Assembly: GCF_030345095.1 (NCBI RefSeq)
Contig: NZ_CP128360.1
Coordinates: forward strand, 1,798,001-1,862,000
Direction: 5' to 3'
Length of the DNA: 64,000 nucleotides
Source: Solwaraspora sp. WMMA2056
GTDB taxonomy: Bacteria; Actinomycetota; Actinomycetes; Mycobacteriales; Micromonosporaceae
Both the position numbers and the translations under genes were made by a program. This document shows, piece after piece, positions 16,611 through 25,721 of the stretch; position 1 is the stretch's first letter, and every line of letters begins with the position of its first letter. The notes under the pieces were generated by a model that saw only the letters and a list, made by a program, of their open reading frames with translations, did not search any database and had not been told where the DNA came from.

Positions 16611-18248
16611 ATGCGTGGGAAATCCCTAAAGGTGGCGGTCGCAACGACCGCCATCGCTCTGTTCGCCACCGCTTGCAGTAGCGACAGCGGAGAGACCACG
16701 GAGAACGACTCCGGCGGTGAACTTCGCATCTATGCCTCGGAGCCGGCCTTCCTGCTGCCGTCCGCTGGTGACGACGAGCCGTCCATCCTGGTGATCCGCC
16801 AGCTCTACCGTGGTCTGGTCAAGTACAACGCCGAGACCGGTGAGCCGGAGAACGACCTTGCCGAGTCCATCGAGTCCGAGGACAACCAGACCTGGACCAT
16901 CAAGGTCAAGGACGGCTACACCTTCGACAACGGCGAGCCAGTCAACGCCGACGCCTTCATCCGCGCGTGGAACTTCACGGCGTACGGGCCGAACGCCCAG
17001 AACAACTCGTACTTCATGAAGCGCATCGCCGGCATCGACGAGGTCACCGCCGGTGAGGACCCGGACGGCGACGGGCCGCAGGAGGCCCCGGAGCCGGTCG
17101 CGCAGGAGCTGTCCGGTCTGCAGAAGGTCGACGACATGACCTTCACCGTCGAGCTGAAGGCGCCGTTCTCCGGCTTCCCGGCGATCGTCGGCTACTCCGG
17201 CTTCTTCCCGATGGCCGAGGCCTGCATCGCCGACAGCGAGGCCTGCAACGAGACCCCGATCGGCAACGGCCCCTACAAGATCGAGGGCAGCTGGCAGCAC
17301 GACGTCGGCATCACCCTGGTGCGCAGCGACTCGTGGGCGGGTGAGGACAAGGGCAAGGCCGACACCCTGGCGTACAAGATCTACCAGAACGTCGACGCCG
17401 GCTACGCCGCCTTCCAGGCCGGCGAGCTGGACGTGATGTACACCATCCCGCCGGCCCGCTACGCCGAGGCGAAGCAGCAGTACGGCGAGCAGATGTACGA
17501 GGCGCCGGGCGACAGCTTCACCTACGTCGGAATGCCGCTGTACAACGAGAACTTCCAGGACAAGCGGGTCCGCCAGGCGTTCTCGCTGGCCATCGACCGG
17601 CAGGGCATCATCGACGCCGTCTTCAACGGCCGGTTCACCCCGGCCGAGGGTGTCGTGGCGCCGACCTTCGACGGCTACCGTCCGGGCGTCTGCGAGTACT
17701 GCACCCAGGACATCGAGCGGGCCAAGCAGCTGCTGGCGGAAGCCGGCGGCTGGCAGGGCGGGCCGCTGGAGCTGTGGGCCAACGCCGGTGCCGGCCACGA
17801 GGCCTGGCTGCAGGCCGTCGGTGACCAGATCAAGGCCGCCCTCGGCATCGAATACGAGCTGAAGGTCAACCTGCAGTTCCCCGAGTACCTCTCCACCGCC
17901 GACCAGAAGGCCTTCACCGGCCCGTTCCGGCTCGGCTGGGGCCCGGACTACCCGGTCATCGAGACCTACCTGCAGCCGCTGTACGGCACCGGTTCGGGTA
18001 GCAACAACTCCACGTACTCGAACCAGGAGTTCGACGCCCTGATCGCCCAGGGTGACGCCGCCGAGAACCTCGAAGCGGCCATCCCGTTCTACAACCAGGC
18101 CGAGGACCTCGTCGTGGAGGACCTGCCGGTCATCCCGATGTGGTTCAGCAAGGTCGCGGCGCTGTACGGCGAGAACGTCGACCAGTTCGTCTGGAACAAG
18201 ATCTCGGACGCCGAGTACGGCAAGATCACGCTGAAGAGCAACTCCTGA
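16611..18248 (+). CDS. Peptide-type ABC transporter substrate-binding lipoprotein
   Basis: 545 residues of the SBP_bac_5 family. The signal peptide runs to ATAC with lipid-attached Cys22, followed by a Ser/Glu/Thr-rich linker. The mature protein has the family hallmarks: RQLYRGLVKYN, a WTIKVKDGYTFDNGEPVNADAF block, an NGPYKIEG segment, and the KRVRQAFSLAIDRQGI motif. It captures oligopeptides or similar solutes outside the membrane for the permeases encoded next. GAGGAGG lies seven bases before the ATG. The strong hairpin at 18281-18326 probably sets its expression above that of the permeases. Confidence 0.95.
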   Translation: MRGKSLKVAVATTAIALFATACSSDSGETTENDSGGELRIYASEPAFLLPSAGDDEPSILVIRQLYRGLVKYNAETGEPENDLAESIESEDNQTWTIKVKDGYTFDNGEPVNADAFIRAWNFTAYGPNAQNNSYFMKRIAGIDEVTAGEDPDGDGPQEAPEPVAQELSGLQKVDDMTFTVELKAPFSGFPAIVGYSGFFPMAEACIADSEACNETPIGNGPYKIEGSWQHDVGITLVRSDSWAGEDKGKADTLAYKIYQNVDAGYAAFQAGELDVMYTIPPARYAEAKQQYGEQMYEAPGDSFTYVGMPLYNENFQDKRVRQAFSLAIDRQGIIDAVFNGRFTPAEGVVAPTFDGYRPGVCEYCTQDIERAKQLLAEAGGWQGGPLELWANAGAGHEAWLQAVGDQIKAALGIEYELKVNLQFPEYLSTADQKAFTGPFRLGWGPDYPVIETYLQPLYGTGSGSNNSTYSNQEFDALIAQGDAAENLEAAIPFYNQAEDLVVEDLPVIPMWFSKVAALYGENVDQFVWNKISDAEYGKITLKSNS

Positions 18249-18280
18249 CCTCCGGGTCTGACTGATCAAGTCGTAACGCG

Positions 18281-18326
18281 ACGTGGCGGCAACGGGACTC
18301 CCACGAGGAGCCTGTTGCCGCCACGT
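18281..18326 (+). terminator. Intercistronic hairpin after the binding-protein gene
   Basis: Bases 18281-18296 (ACGTGGCGGCAAC...) pair with 18311-18326 across a 14-base loop: 13 perfect pairs, one mismatch, two more pairs. TTTAG follows. Such stem-loops after binding-protein genes commonly cause partial termination or protect the upstream message from 3' decay. Confidence 0.8.
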
Positions 18327-18351
18327 TTAGCGCCGAGAGGAGACCCCCGTC

Positions 18352-19362
18352 ATGGGGCGCTACGTCATCCGACGGTTGCTCCAGTTCATCCCCACCGTGC
18401 TCGGGACGATGTTCCTGCTGCACTACATCACCTCGGTGGGTATCCAACTGAGCGGCAACCCGGTCCGGGCACTGTTCGGCGACCGGACCCCCAGCCAGGC
18501 GCAGATGGACGCCCTCAGCGCCAAGCTGGGGCTCGACGACCCGTGCCTGGAACAGAAATTCAACCCCTGCTTCGGGCTGTTCGGTGACCGTCTGCAAGGC
18601 ATATTCTTGCACTTCGATTTCGGGGTGAACCTGCGCGGCCGGCCGGTCGTCGAGATGGTGGCCGACGCGGTGCCGTTCACCCTGAAGATCGTCCTGATCG
18701 CGATGCTCTTCCAGTCCATCGTGGGCATCGCCGCCGGCGTGCTCGCCGGGCTGCGCAGCGGTAGCTTCGCCGACTACCTGGTGAAGATCTCGACGGTGTT
18801 CGTGATCTCGGTGCCGATCTTCGTGCTCGGCATCGTGGTGCGCGAGTACGTCGGGGTCAAGTTCGGCAACGTGCTGCGGGACATCGACTGGATACCCGAC
18901 CTGATATCCCGCGGGGTCTTCAGCGCCGGGTTCAAGGTGGAGTATCCGTTCGCCAGCCTGGTCATCCCCGGTCTGGTGCTCGGCGCCGTGTCGCTGGCCA
19001 CCACCGCACGGCTCACCCGGACCAGCATCATGGAGAACATCCGGTCCGACTACGTGCGTACCGCCAAGGCCAAGGGCCTGGCCCGCAAGCGGGTCGTCGG
19101 CGTGCACACCCTGCGCAACTCGCTGATCCCCGTGATCACCTACCTGGGCGTCGACGTCGGCGTCCTGATGGGCGGCGCGGTCGTCACCGAACGGATCTTC
19201 AACGTCCCCGGTATCGGCCTGCTGGTCGCCCGGTCGGCGACCGGCGGTGAGGCGTCCGTGGCGATCGGCGTGGTCACCATGCTGGTCCTGGTCTTCCTCG
19301 TGGTGAACCTGCTGGTCGACCTGCTCTACGCGGTCCTCGACCCACGGATCCGCTATGAGTGA
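18352..19362 (+). CDS. ABC transporter permease, DppB/OppB type
   Basis: 336 residues with six membrane segments. The BPD_transp_1 domain holds the ATPase-coupling EAA loop (SDYVRTAKAKGLARKRVV then HTLRNSLIPVITYLG). The N-terminal GRYVIRRLLQFIPTVLGT is typical of this subfamily. The periplasmic loop between segments 1 and 2 contains two Cys about 10 residues apart (DDPCLEQKFNPCFG). GAGAGGAGA precedes the ATG at 18352. It forms the channel with the next permease. Confidence 0.95.
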   Translation: MGRYVIRRLLQFIPTVLGTMFLLHYITSVGIQLSGNPVRALFGDRTPSQAQMDALSAKLGLDDPCLEQKFNPCFGLFGDRLQGIFLHFDFGVNLRGRPVVEMVADAVPFTLKIVLIAMLFQSIVGIAAGVLAGLRSGSFADYLVKISTVFVISVPIFVLGIVVREYVGVKFGNVLRDIDWIPDLISRGVFSAGFKVEYPFASLVIPGLVLGAVSLATTARLTRTSIMENIRSDYVRTAKAKGLARKRVVGVHTLRNSLIPVITYLGVDVGVLMGGAVVTERIFNVPGIGLLVARSATGGEASVAIGVVTMLVLVFLVVNLLVDLLYAVLDPRIRYE

Positions 19363-19433
19363 GCACAACCGACACATCGGCCTGCCCGGCGCCGTGCGGA
19401 CCCACGGCGGACCGAGCGTAGTGAGGTGGCACC

Positions 19434-20423
19434 ATGAGTGACCCGACCAACGCGGCCAAGACCGTCGACGACGGTGAGCCGCCCACCGCCGGGACCCCGA
19501 CCCCGGGCGACGCCGCGTCCAACGGCACCGCGTCCAACGGCACCGCGTCCAACGGCACCGCGACGACCGGTACGGAGCGCAACGCCAGCCTCTGGGCCGA
19601 CGCGGGCCGGCAGCTGGTCCGCGACCCGGTCTTCGTGATCGCGTCGATCTACCTGCTGATCGTCGGCTCGATGGCGGCCTTCCCCGGGCTGTGGACCAGC
19701 CAGAACCCGGCCGACTGCAACGTCTCCCGGACCCGGACGCCACCGAGCTGGGACCACCCGTTCGGCTTCGACCAGTTGGGCTGCGACTACTACTCGCACG
19801 CCATCTACGGTGCCCGGCCGTCGCTGTCGATTGCGATCTTCGCGACCTCGGGCATCGTGCTCATCGGCGGCGCCATCGGCCTGCTGGCCGGCTACTTCGG
19901 CGGCTGGGTCGACGCGATCCTCTCCCGGATCACCGACATCTTCTTCTCGCTGCCGTTCCTGCTCGGCGCGATCGTCTTCCTGACGGTGATCCGGATCCAG
20001 AACGTCTGGACGATCGGCGCGGTGCTGATCCTGTTGGGCTGGACCACGATCGCCCGGATCATCCGGGGCAGCGTGATCTCCTCCAAGGGGCTGGACTACG
20101 TCCAGGCGGCGCGGGCGATGGGCGCGACCAACGGCCGGATGATGCTGCGGCACATCCTGCCGAACGCGATCGCGCCGATGGTCGTCTACGCGACCATCGC
20201 GCTGGGTGCGTTCGTGGCGGCCGAGGCGACGTTGACCTACCTCGGTGTCGGCCTGCGGGCGCCGACGCAGTCCTGGGGCATCATGATCAACGCCCACCAG
20301 GTCTACTTCCTGGAGGACCCCTGGCTGCTGCTGTTCCCGTGTGGCCTGCTGGTCGGCACGGTGCTCTCCTTCATCCTCATGGGCGACGCGCTGCGTGACG
20401 CCCTCGACCCGAAACTGCGGTGA
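19434..20423 (+). CDS. ABC transporter permease, DppC/OppC type
   Basis: 329 residues. The N-terminal ~45 residues are a low-complexity cytoplasmic tail with three tandem ASNGT units. A first membrane helix follows, then a periplasmic loop with Cys in NPADCNVS and QLGCDYYSH, and the five-helix BPD_transp_1 core with coupling loop GLDYVQAARAMGATNGRMM...HILPNAIAP. GAGGTGG lies upstream of the ATG at 19434. It is the second channel subunit of the importer. Confidence 0.95.
   Translation: MSDPTNAAKTVDDGEPPTAGTPTPGDAASNGTASNGTASNGTATTGTERNASLWADAGRQLVRDPVFVIASIYLLIVGSMAAFPGLWTSQNPADCNVSRTRTPPSWDHPFGFDQLGCDYYSHAIYGARPSLSIAIFATSGIVLIGGAIGLLAGYFGGWVDAILSRITDIFFSLPFLLGAIVFLTVIRIQNVWTIGAVLILLGWTTIARIIRGSVISSKGLDYVQAARAMGATNGRMMLRHILPNAIAPMVVYATIALGAFVAAEATLTYLGVGLRAPTQSWGIMINAHQVYFLEDPWLLLFPCGLLVGTVLSFILMGDALRDALDPKLR
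19515..19559 (+). repeat. 15-base tandem repeat, three copies
   Basis: GCGTCCAACGGCACC is repeated exactly three times in frame (19515-19529, 19530-19544, 19545-19559), giving ASNGT three times in the permease N-terminal tail. A fourth diverged unit may follow. Confidence 0.95.
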
Positions 20424-20431
20424 GGTGAGCC

Positions 20432-21475
20432 ATGACGACGGACAGAGACATCACCGCCACCATCGACGCGCTGCCCGGCCTCGACTCCAGCGCCCCGCCG
20501 CTGCAGGTCAAGGACCTGCAGGTCGAGTTCCGTACCCGTAACGGCATCGCGCACGCGGTCAACGGGGTCAGCTTCTCGTTGCAGCCCGGAGAGACCCTGG
20601 CGATCCTCGGCGAGTCCGGCTGCGGCAAGAGCGTCACCGCCCAGGCGATCATGGGCATCATCGACTCGCCCCCCGGATTCGTCACCGGTGGCGAGATCCG
20701 CTACCGCGGCGTCGACCTGCTGAAGCTGCCGGAGTCGCAGCGTCGCAAGATCCGGGCGAACCGGATCGCGATGATCTTCCAGGACGCGCTGTCGGCGCTG
20801 AACCCGGTCTTCACCGTCGGGTTCCAGCTGTCCGAGCTGTTCCGCAAGCACCGGGGGATGTCCCGGGCCGACAGCAAGGCCCGCGCGGTCGAGCTGCTCG
20901 ACCTGGTGAAGATCCCGGCCGCCCGGCAGCGGGTGAACGACTTCCCGCACCAGTTCTCCGGCGGTATGCGCCAGCGGGTCATGATCGCGATGGCGTTGGC
21001 GCTCGACCCCGAGGTGCTGATCGCCGACGAGCCGACCACCGCCCTCGACGTGACCGTCCAGGCCCAGGTGATGAGCCTGCTCGCGGAGCTGCAGCGGGAA
21101 CGCAACATGGGCCTGGTACTGATCACCCACGACATGGGCGTGGTCGCCGACGTCGCCGACCGGATCTCCGTCATGTACGCGGGTCGGGTCGTCGAGGAGG
21201 CGCCGGTCCGGGACATCTACGCCTCACCGGCGCACCCGTACACCAAGGCGCTGCTGGAGTCGATCCCCCGGATCGACCTCAAGGGCCAGCAGCTCAACGT
21301 GATCAAGGGTCTGCCGCCGGCGTTGACGAACATCCCACCGGGCTGCTCGTTCAACCCCCGGTGCCGGTACGCGCAGGACATCTGCCGGGCCGATCCGCCA
21401 CCAGCGCGGTTCCCGGTGGCCCCCACCCGTACCTCCGCCTGCCACTTCTGGAAGGAGGTCAAGGGCGATGAGTGA
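20432..21475 (+). CDS. Peptide ABC transporter ATPase, DppD/OppD type
   Basis: 347 residues. Walker A GESGCGKS, Q-loop in AMIFQDALSALNP, signature FSGGMRQR, Walker B LIADEPTTALD and H-loop ITHDMG are all intact. The C-terminal oligopeptide-transporter extension contains CSFNPRCRYAQDIC with four Cys, of the kind that ligates an iron-sulfur cluster in DppD/OppD proteins. It starts nine bases after the permease stop (GTGAGG upstream) and its end overlaps the next ATPase by eight bases. Confidence 0.95.
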   Translation: MTTDRDITATIDALPGLDSSAPPLQVKDLQVEFRTRNGIAHAVNGVSFSLQPGETLAILGESGCGKSVTAQAIMGIIDSPPGFVTGGEIRYRGVDLLKLPESQRRKIRANRIAMIFQDALSALNPVFTVGFQLSELFRKHRGMSRADSKARAVELLDLVKIPAARQRVNDFPHQFSGGMRQRVMIAMALALDPEVLIADEPTTALDVTVQAQVMSLLAELQRERNMGLVLITHDMGVVADVADRISVMYAGRVVEEAPVRDIYASPAHPYTKALLESIPRIDLKGQQLNVIKGLPPALTNIPPGCSFNPRCRYAQDICRADPPPARFPVAPTRTSACHFWKEVKGDE

Positions 21476-22478
21476 CGTCGTTCTGGAGACCCGGGACCTG
21501 GTCAAGCACTTCCCGCTGACCCAGGGCATCCTGTTCAAGAAGCAGATCGGTGCGGTCCGCGCGGTCGACGGCATCAACCTGCAGTTGGGCCGGGCAGAGA
21601 CCCTCGGCATCGTCGGCGAGTCCGGCTGCGGCAAGTCCACCCTGGCCAAACTGCTGGTCGGGCTGGAGAAGCCGTCGTCGGGTTCGATCCTGGTGCACGG
21701 CACCGACGTGGCCGGTCGCAGCCGTGCCGAGCTGCGTCGGGCCCGGCGCAACATCCAGCTGGTGATGCAGGACCCGTACACGTCGCTGAACCCGCGGATG
21801 ACGGTCGGCGACCTGATCGGTGAGCCGTTCGAGATCCACCCGGACGTCGCACCGCGCGGCGACCGGCGGCGGCGGGTCCAGGAGCTGCTGGACCTGGTCG
21901 GCCTCAACCCCGACCACATCAACCGGTACCCGCACCAGTTCTCCGGCGGGCAGCGGCAGCGGATCGGGATCGCCCGGGCGCTCGCCCTGCGTCCCGAGAT
22001 CATCCTCTGCGACGAGCCGGTCTCCGCGCTCGACGTGTCGATCCAGGCCCAGGTGATCAACCTGCTGGAGAAGCTGCAGCAGGAGCTGGGGCTGTCGTAC
22101 ATCTTCATCGCGCACGACCTGTCGGTGGTGCGGCACATCGCCGACCGGGTCGCGGTGATGTACCTCGGCAAGGTCGTGGAGATCGGCAACGAGGACGAGA
22201 TCTACGAGCGGCCGACCCACCCGTACACCCAGGCGTTGCTCTCCGCGGTGCCGCTGCCGGACCCGACGGTACGCGGCCTGCGCGACCAGATCGTCCTGGA
22301 GGGTGACGTGCCGTCGCCGGCCGACCCGCCGTCGGGCTGCCGGTTCCGCACCCGCTGCTGGAAGGCGCAGGACATCTGCGCGACCGATGAGCCGGCGTTG
22401 ACCGTACGGGACGCGTCGGCGCACCCGAGCGCCTGCCACTTCGCCGAGGTACGCAACGTGGTGGGCGTCAAGGAATAG
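21468..22478 (+). CDS. Peptide ABC transporter ATPase, DppF/OppF type
   Basis: 336 residues. Walker A GESGCGKST, signature FSGGQRQR, Walker B ILCDEPVSALD and H-loop IAHDLS are intact. The C-terminal extension carries a Cys cluster (CRFRTRCWKAQDIC). It pairs with the upstream ATPase as a heterodimer, completing a five-gene import operon. GGAGG in the end of the upstream gene serves its ATG at 21468. A 14-base tandem duplication (22464-22477 and 22478-22491) crosses its stop codon. Confidence 0.95.
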   Translation: MSDVVLETRDLVKHFPLTQGILFKKQIGAVRAVDGINLQLGRAETLGIVGESGCGKSTLAKLLVGLEKPSSGSILVHGTDVAGRSRAELRRARRNIQLVMQDPYTSLNPRMTVGDLIGEPFEIHPDVAPRGDRRRRVQELLDLVGLNPDHINRYPHQFSGGQRQRIGIARALALRPEIILCDEPVSALDVSIQAQVINLLEKLQQELGLSYIFIAHDLSVVRHIADRVAVMYLGKVVEIGNEDEIYERPTHPYTQALLSAVPLPDPTVRGLRDQIVLEGDVPSPADPPSGCRFRTRCWKAQDICATDEPALTVRDASAHPSACHFAEVRNVVGVKE

Positions 22479-22515
22479 GCGTCAAGGAACAGGCTCACAG
22501 AACGCGCTGTCGCCC

Positions 22516-22571
22516 ACGGTGGCCGGCGCTGGTCGTCACCCCTTGGGGCGGGGACCGGCGCCGGCCACCGT
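22516..22571. terminator. Strong bidirectional hairpin terminator
   Basis: Bases 22516-22534 (ACGGTGGCCGGCGC...) pair with 22553-22571 over 19 positions with a single G-T wobble, around an 18-base loop that itself folds (CCCC/GGGG). It lies between the convergent ABC operon and chorismate mutase gene. Confidence 0.85.
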
Positions 22572-22620
22572 TGCGTCAGCGGTGGCCCGAGGGCGGTTTC
22601 AGCGGTGGTTCACGGGTGGT

Positions 22621-22974
22621 TCACAGCGGCCCGCGGCCGGCGCGCAGCACCAGCAGGGCCAGTTGGGTGCCGTCCGCGCCCAGCGCGGTGCGGTACCGCT
22701 CCATGATCTCGCGTTCACGTGACAGCACCAGCCGGGTGCCGCCGGAGGCGATCCGGACCGCGCCGACCTGGCGCGACAGCTCGGCGCGCTCCTGCCACAA
22801 CGAAATCAGCGCCTCGTCGATCTCGTTGATCCGGTCGCGGATCGCCAGGATCCGGTCGGACGCCTCTGGCGCGTCGGTGCCGGTCTGCTGCCGGCCAGCC
22901 GGCGGTGTGCCGGCCGCGCCTGCCCCGGTGGCGCTGTCCTCGGCGCTCTGCGGCGCCACGGCGTTGGTCCCCAT
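22621..22974 (-). CDS. Chorismate mutase, AroQ class
   Basis: 117 residues. The C-terminal ~75 residues form the all-helical AroQ fold: DRILAIRDRINEIDEALISL, then an ERAELSRQVGAVR helix and SREREIMERY. Arg in RDRINEIDEAL and in ELSRQVG, and a Glu in the last helices, fit the usual substrate ligands. The first ~40 residues are a Gly/Ala/Pro-rich tail. It converts chorismate to prephenate for Phe/Tyr synthesis. AGGAGG lies upstream of the ATG at 22974. The leader contains a long hairpin (23031-23068). Confidence 0.87.
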   Translation of the reverse strand: MGTNAVAPQSAEDSATGAGAAGTPPAGRQQTGTDAPEASDRILAIRDRINEIDEALISLWQERAELSRQVGAVRIASGGTRLVLSREREIMERYRTALGADGTQLALLVLRAGRGPL

Positions 22975-23030
22975 GTCCTGCCTCCTGGACTGGTCGGGCC
23001 CCCGGCGGACGCCCCGCGATGCCCGGCACG

Positions 23031-23068
23031 CGAAATGCCCCGGACTCTCGCGAGAGCCGGGGCATTCG
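23031..23068. promoter_or_regulatory. Long hairpin in the chorismate mutase leader
   Basis: CGAAATGCCCCGGACTCTCG (23031-23050) pairs with its near-complement at 23051-23068, with two bulged A residues. Read on the minus strand it lies 57-94 bases upstream of the chorismate mutase ATG, in the probable leader RNA. It could be an attenuator; only a three-T run follows, so termination would be weak. Confidence 0.5.
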
Positions 23069-23241
23069 TAGGTCTGATGATCAGGCGCGACCTGCGGCAG
23101 CCGGACTCCCGGAACCGTAGGTAAAGTAAAACCGCGCTCGGCCGATCACGTCTGTGAGTATGCCCATGCCCGGTACGCCAGCGCAAGGATTCCCGCCAAC
23201 TGCCCGCCGAGAGCCTGCTCACCGCTGTCAGTCGGTCGGCA

Positions 23242-23257
23242 TAGACTCCTGCTGCGA
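23242..23257 (+). promoter_or_regulatory. -10 box upstream of pcrA
   Basis: TAGACT (23242-23247) lies nine bases before the pcrA ATG, with no ribosome binding site between. The message would start within two or three bases of the ATG. Confidence 0.45.
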
Positions 23258-25701
23258 TGCATCCTCTCTTCGAAACCCCAGCGGCCACACCCGTCCCTGC
23301 TGCCAGCCGTGGCGGTAGTGGCGTACCCGACGACAGCCCTCGTACCGCTGACCGCGCCCGGACCGGCGACGACGGTTCCCTTGCCGGCGCGGCCCTGCTG
23401 ACCGGTCTCAACGGTCCGCAGCGGGACGCGGTCGCCCACGCCGGTGGTCCGCTGCTGATCGTCGCCGGTGCCGGGTCGGGCAAGACCAAGGTGCTGACCC
23501 ACCGGATCGCGTACCTGCTCGCCGCCCGGGGCACCCACCCCGGCCAGATCCTGGCGATCACCTTCACCAACAAGGCCGCCGGGGAGCTGAAGGAGCGGGT
23601 CGGCAACCTGGTCGGCCCCCGGGCCAGGATGATGTGGGTCTCCACGTTCCACTCCGCCTGTGTGCGGATCCTGCGCTCCGAGCACGAGCACGCCGGTCTG
23701 AAGTCCACCTTCTCGATCTACGACGCCGACGATTCCCGGCGACTGATGCAGCTCGTCGCCCGCGAGCTGGACCTGGATCCGAAGCGCTACCCGGCCCGTG
23801 GGCTGGCCACCGGAGTGTCGAACCTGAAGAACGAGCTGGTCGACCCGGAGACGTTCGCCGACCGGGCGGCCGGCCCCAACGAGCGGGCGCTCGCCGAGGC
23901 GTACGCGCTCTACCAGCGCCGGCTGCGGGAGGCGCACGCGCTCGACTTCGACGATCTGATCATGACGACGGTGCACCTGTTGCAGTCCCACCCGCACGTC
24001 GCGGAGAACTACCGTCGACGGTTCCGGCACGTGCTGGTCGACGAGTACCAGGACACCAACCACGCGCAGTACCAGTTGGTCAAGGAGCTGGTCGGGGACG
24101 GCAGCGACGGCGTACCGCCGGGGGAGCTCTGCGTGGTCGGCGACGCCGACCAGTCGATCTACGCCTTCCGGGGCGCGACCATCCGCAACATCCTGGAGTT
24201 CGAGCGCGACTTCGCCCAGGCCCGCACGATCCTGCTGGAGCAGAACTACCGCTCCACCCAGACCATCCTGTCCGCCGCGAACGCGGTGATCACCAACAAC
24301 GCCGGCCGCAAGCCGAAACGGCTCTGGAGCGACCAGGGCGACGGCGAGCCGATCGTCGGCTACGTCGCCGACACCGAGCACGCCGAGGCGGACTGGGTGG
24401 CCCGGCGGATCGACCAGCTCTGCGACGACGGGTCGGCCCGCCCTGGCGACGTCGCGGTCTTCTACCGCACCAACGCCCAGTCACGGGTCTTCGAGGAGGT
24501 GTTCATCCGGGTCGGGCTGCCGTACAAGGTGGTCGGCGGGGTGCGCTTCTACGAACGCAAGGAGGTCCGCGACGCGCTGGCGTACCTGCGGGCGGTGGTC
24601 AACGCCGACGATACGGTGAGCATCCGGCGGGTGCTCAACACGCCCCGGCGGGGGATCGGTGACCGGGCCGAGGCGTGCGTCGAGGCGTTGGCCGCCCGGG
24701 AGCGGATCTCGTTCGGTGCCGCGCTGGGTCGGGCCGCCGAGGCCCCGGGGATCTCCACCCGGGCGGTGAACGCGATCGGCGACTTCGTGGCGCTGCTCGA
24801 CGGGGTCCGCGAGCAGGCGGCCACCGGCACGCCGGAGGAGGTCCTGGAGGCGGTGCTGCTGCGTTCGGGATACCTCACCGAGCTGGAGGAGAGCCTGGAC
24901 CCGCAGGACGCCGGTCGGGTGGAGAACCTGCAGGAGCTGGTCAGCGTCGCCCGGGAGTACACCGAGCGGGTCGAGGCGTCCGACGAGCCGGCCACCCTGG
25001 CCGGCTTCCTGGAGCAGGTGGCGCTGGTCGCCGACGCCGACCAGGTGCCCGACGACGATCCGGACCACCAGGGCGTGGTCACGCTGATGACGCTGCACAC
25101 CGCGAAGGGCCTGGAGTTCCCGGTGGTCTTCCTGACCGGCCTGGAGGACGGTGTCTTCCCGCACCTGCGGGCGTTGGGCGACACCCGGGAGCTGGAGGAG
25201 GAGCGGCGGCTGGCGTACGTCGGGATCACCCGGGCCCGGCAGCGGCTGCTGCTGTCCCGCGCGGTCACCCGGGCGGCGTGGGGGCAGCCGGCGTACAACC
25301 CGGCGTCGCGGTTCCTCGCCGAGCTGCCGGCCGAGCTGGTCCGCTGGGAACGCACCGAGGGCGCGTACACGTCCTGGTCCGGCACGGGCGGCGGCGTCGG
25401 TGGCCGGTCGGGGGCCGCGGACCGGTCGCTGGTGGCGCGCGGTGGCGGCTTCGCCGGCGGTACGCCGAAAGCCGCCCGCCTCGCTGCGCGGCTCGGGGTG
25501 GACCCGAGCCGGCTGAGCACCGCCAGCGAGCTGCCCACCGCGCCGAAGGTGGCGGTCGGTGAGCGGGTCAACCACCAGCGGTACGGGCTGGGTCGGGTGC
25601 TGGCGGTGGAGGGGCACGGCCCGGCGGCCAGGGCGCAGATCGACTTCGGTGATCAGACGATGTGGCTGGTGCTGCGGCACGCCCCGATCGAGAAGGTCTG
25701 A
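23257..25701 (+). CDS. pcrA: ATP-dependent DNA helicase PcrA/UvrD
   Basis: 814 residues, superfamily 1A, a 3'-5' helicase for nucleotide-excision repair and removal of replication-blocking complexes. A variable N-terminal ~50 residues precede the Q motif LNGPQRDAV. Walker A is AGAGSGKT (70-77), motif Ia ITFTNKAA, motif II VDEYQDTN (about 262-269), motif III GDADQSIYAFRGA, motif IV QNYRST, motif V TLMTLHTAKGLEFP, and motif VI AYVGITRARQRL. The C-terminal Tudor-like segment (GERVNHQRYGLGRVLAVEG) that contacts RNA polymerase is present. No operon partner. Confidence 0.97.
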   Translation: MHPLFETPAATPVPAASRGGSGVPDDSPRTADRARTGDDGSLAGAALLTGLNGPQRDAVAHAGGPLLIVAGAGSGKTKVLTHRIAYLLAARGTHPGQILAITFTNKAAGELKERVGNLVGPRARMMWVSTFHSACVRILRSEHEHAGLKSTFSIYDADDSRRLMQLVARELDLDPKRYPARGLATGVSNLKNELVDPETFADRAAGPNERALAEAYALYQRRLREAHALDFDDLIMTTVHLLQSHPHVAENYRRRFRHVLVDEYQDTNHAQYQLVKELVGDGSDGVPPGELCVVGDADQSIYAFRGATIRNILEFERDFAQARTILLEQNYRSTQTILSAANAVITNNAGRKPKRLWSDQGDGEPIVGYVADTEHAEADWVARRIDQLCDDGSARPGDVAVFYRTNAQSRVFEEVFIRVGLPYKVVGGVRFYERKEVRDALAYLRAVVNADDTVSIRRVLNTPRRGIGDRAEACVEALAARERISFGAALGRAAEAPGISTRAVNAIGDFVALLDGVREQAATGTPEEVLEAVLLRSGYLTELEESLDPQDAGRVENLQELVSVAREYTERVEASDEPATLAGFLEQVALVADADQVPDDDPDHQGVVTLMTLHTAKGLEFPVVFLTGLEDGVFPHLRALGDTRELEEERRLAYVGITRARQRLLLSRAVTRAAWGQPAYNPASRFLAELPAELVRWERTEGAYTSWSGTGGGVGGRSGAADRSLVARGGGFAGGTPKAARLAARLGVDPSRLSTASELPTAPKVAVGERVNHQRYGLGRVLAVEGHGPAARAQIDFGDQTMWLVLRHAPIEKV

Positions 25702-25721
25702 CCCGGCCCGTACCGCAGCGG

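Noticed and set aside
16375-16629. 84-codon frame in the leader of the peptide ABC operon
   Set aside because: Overlaps the ribosome binding site and start of the binding-protein gene; no homology-like features.
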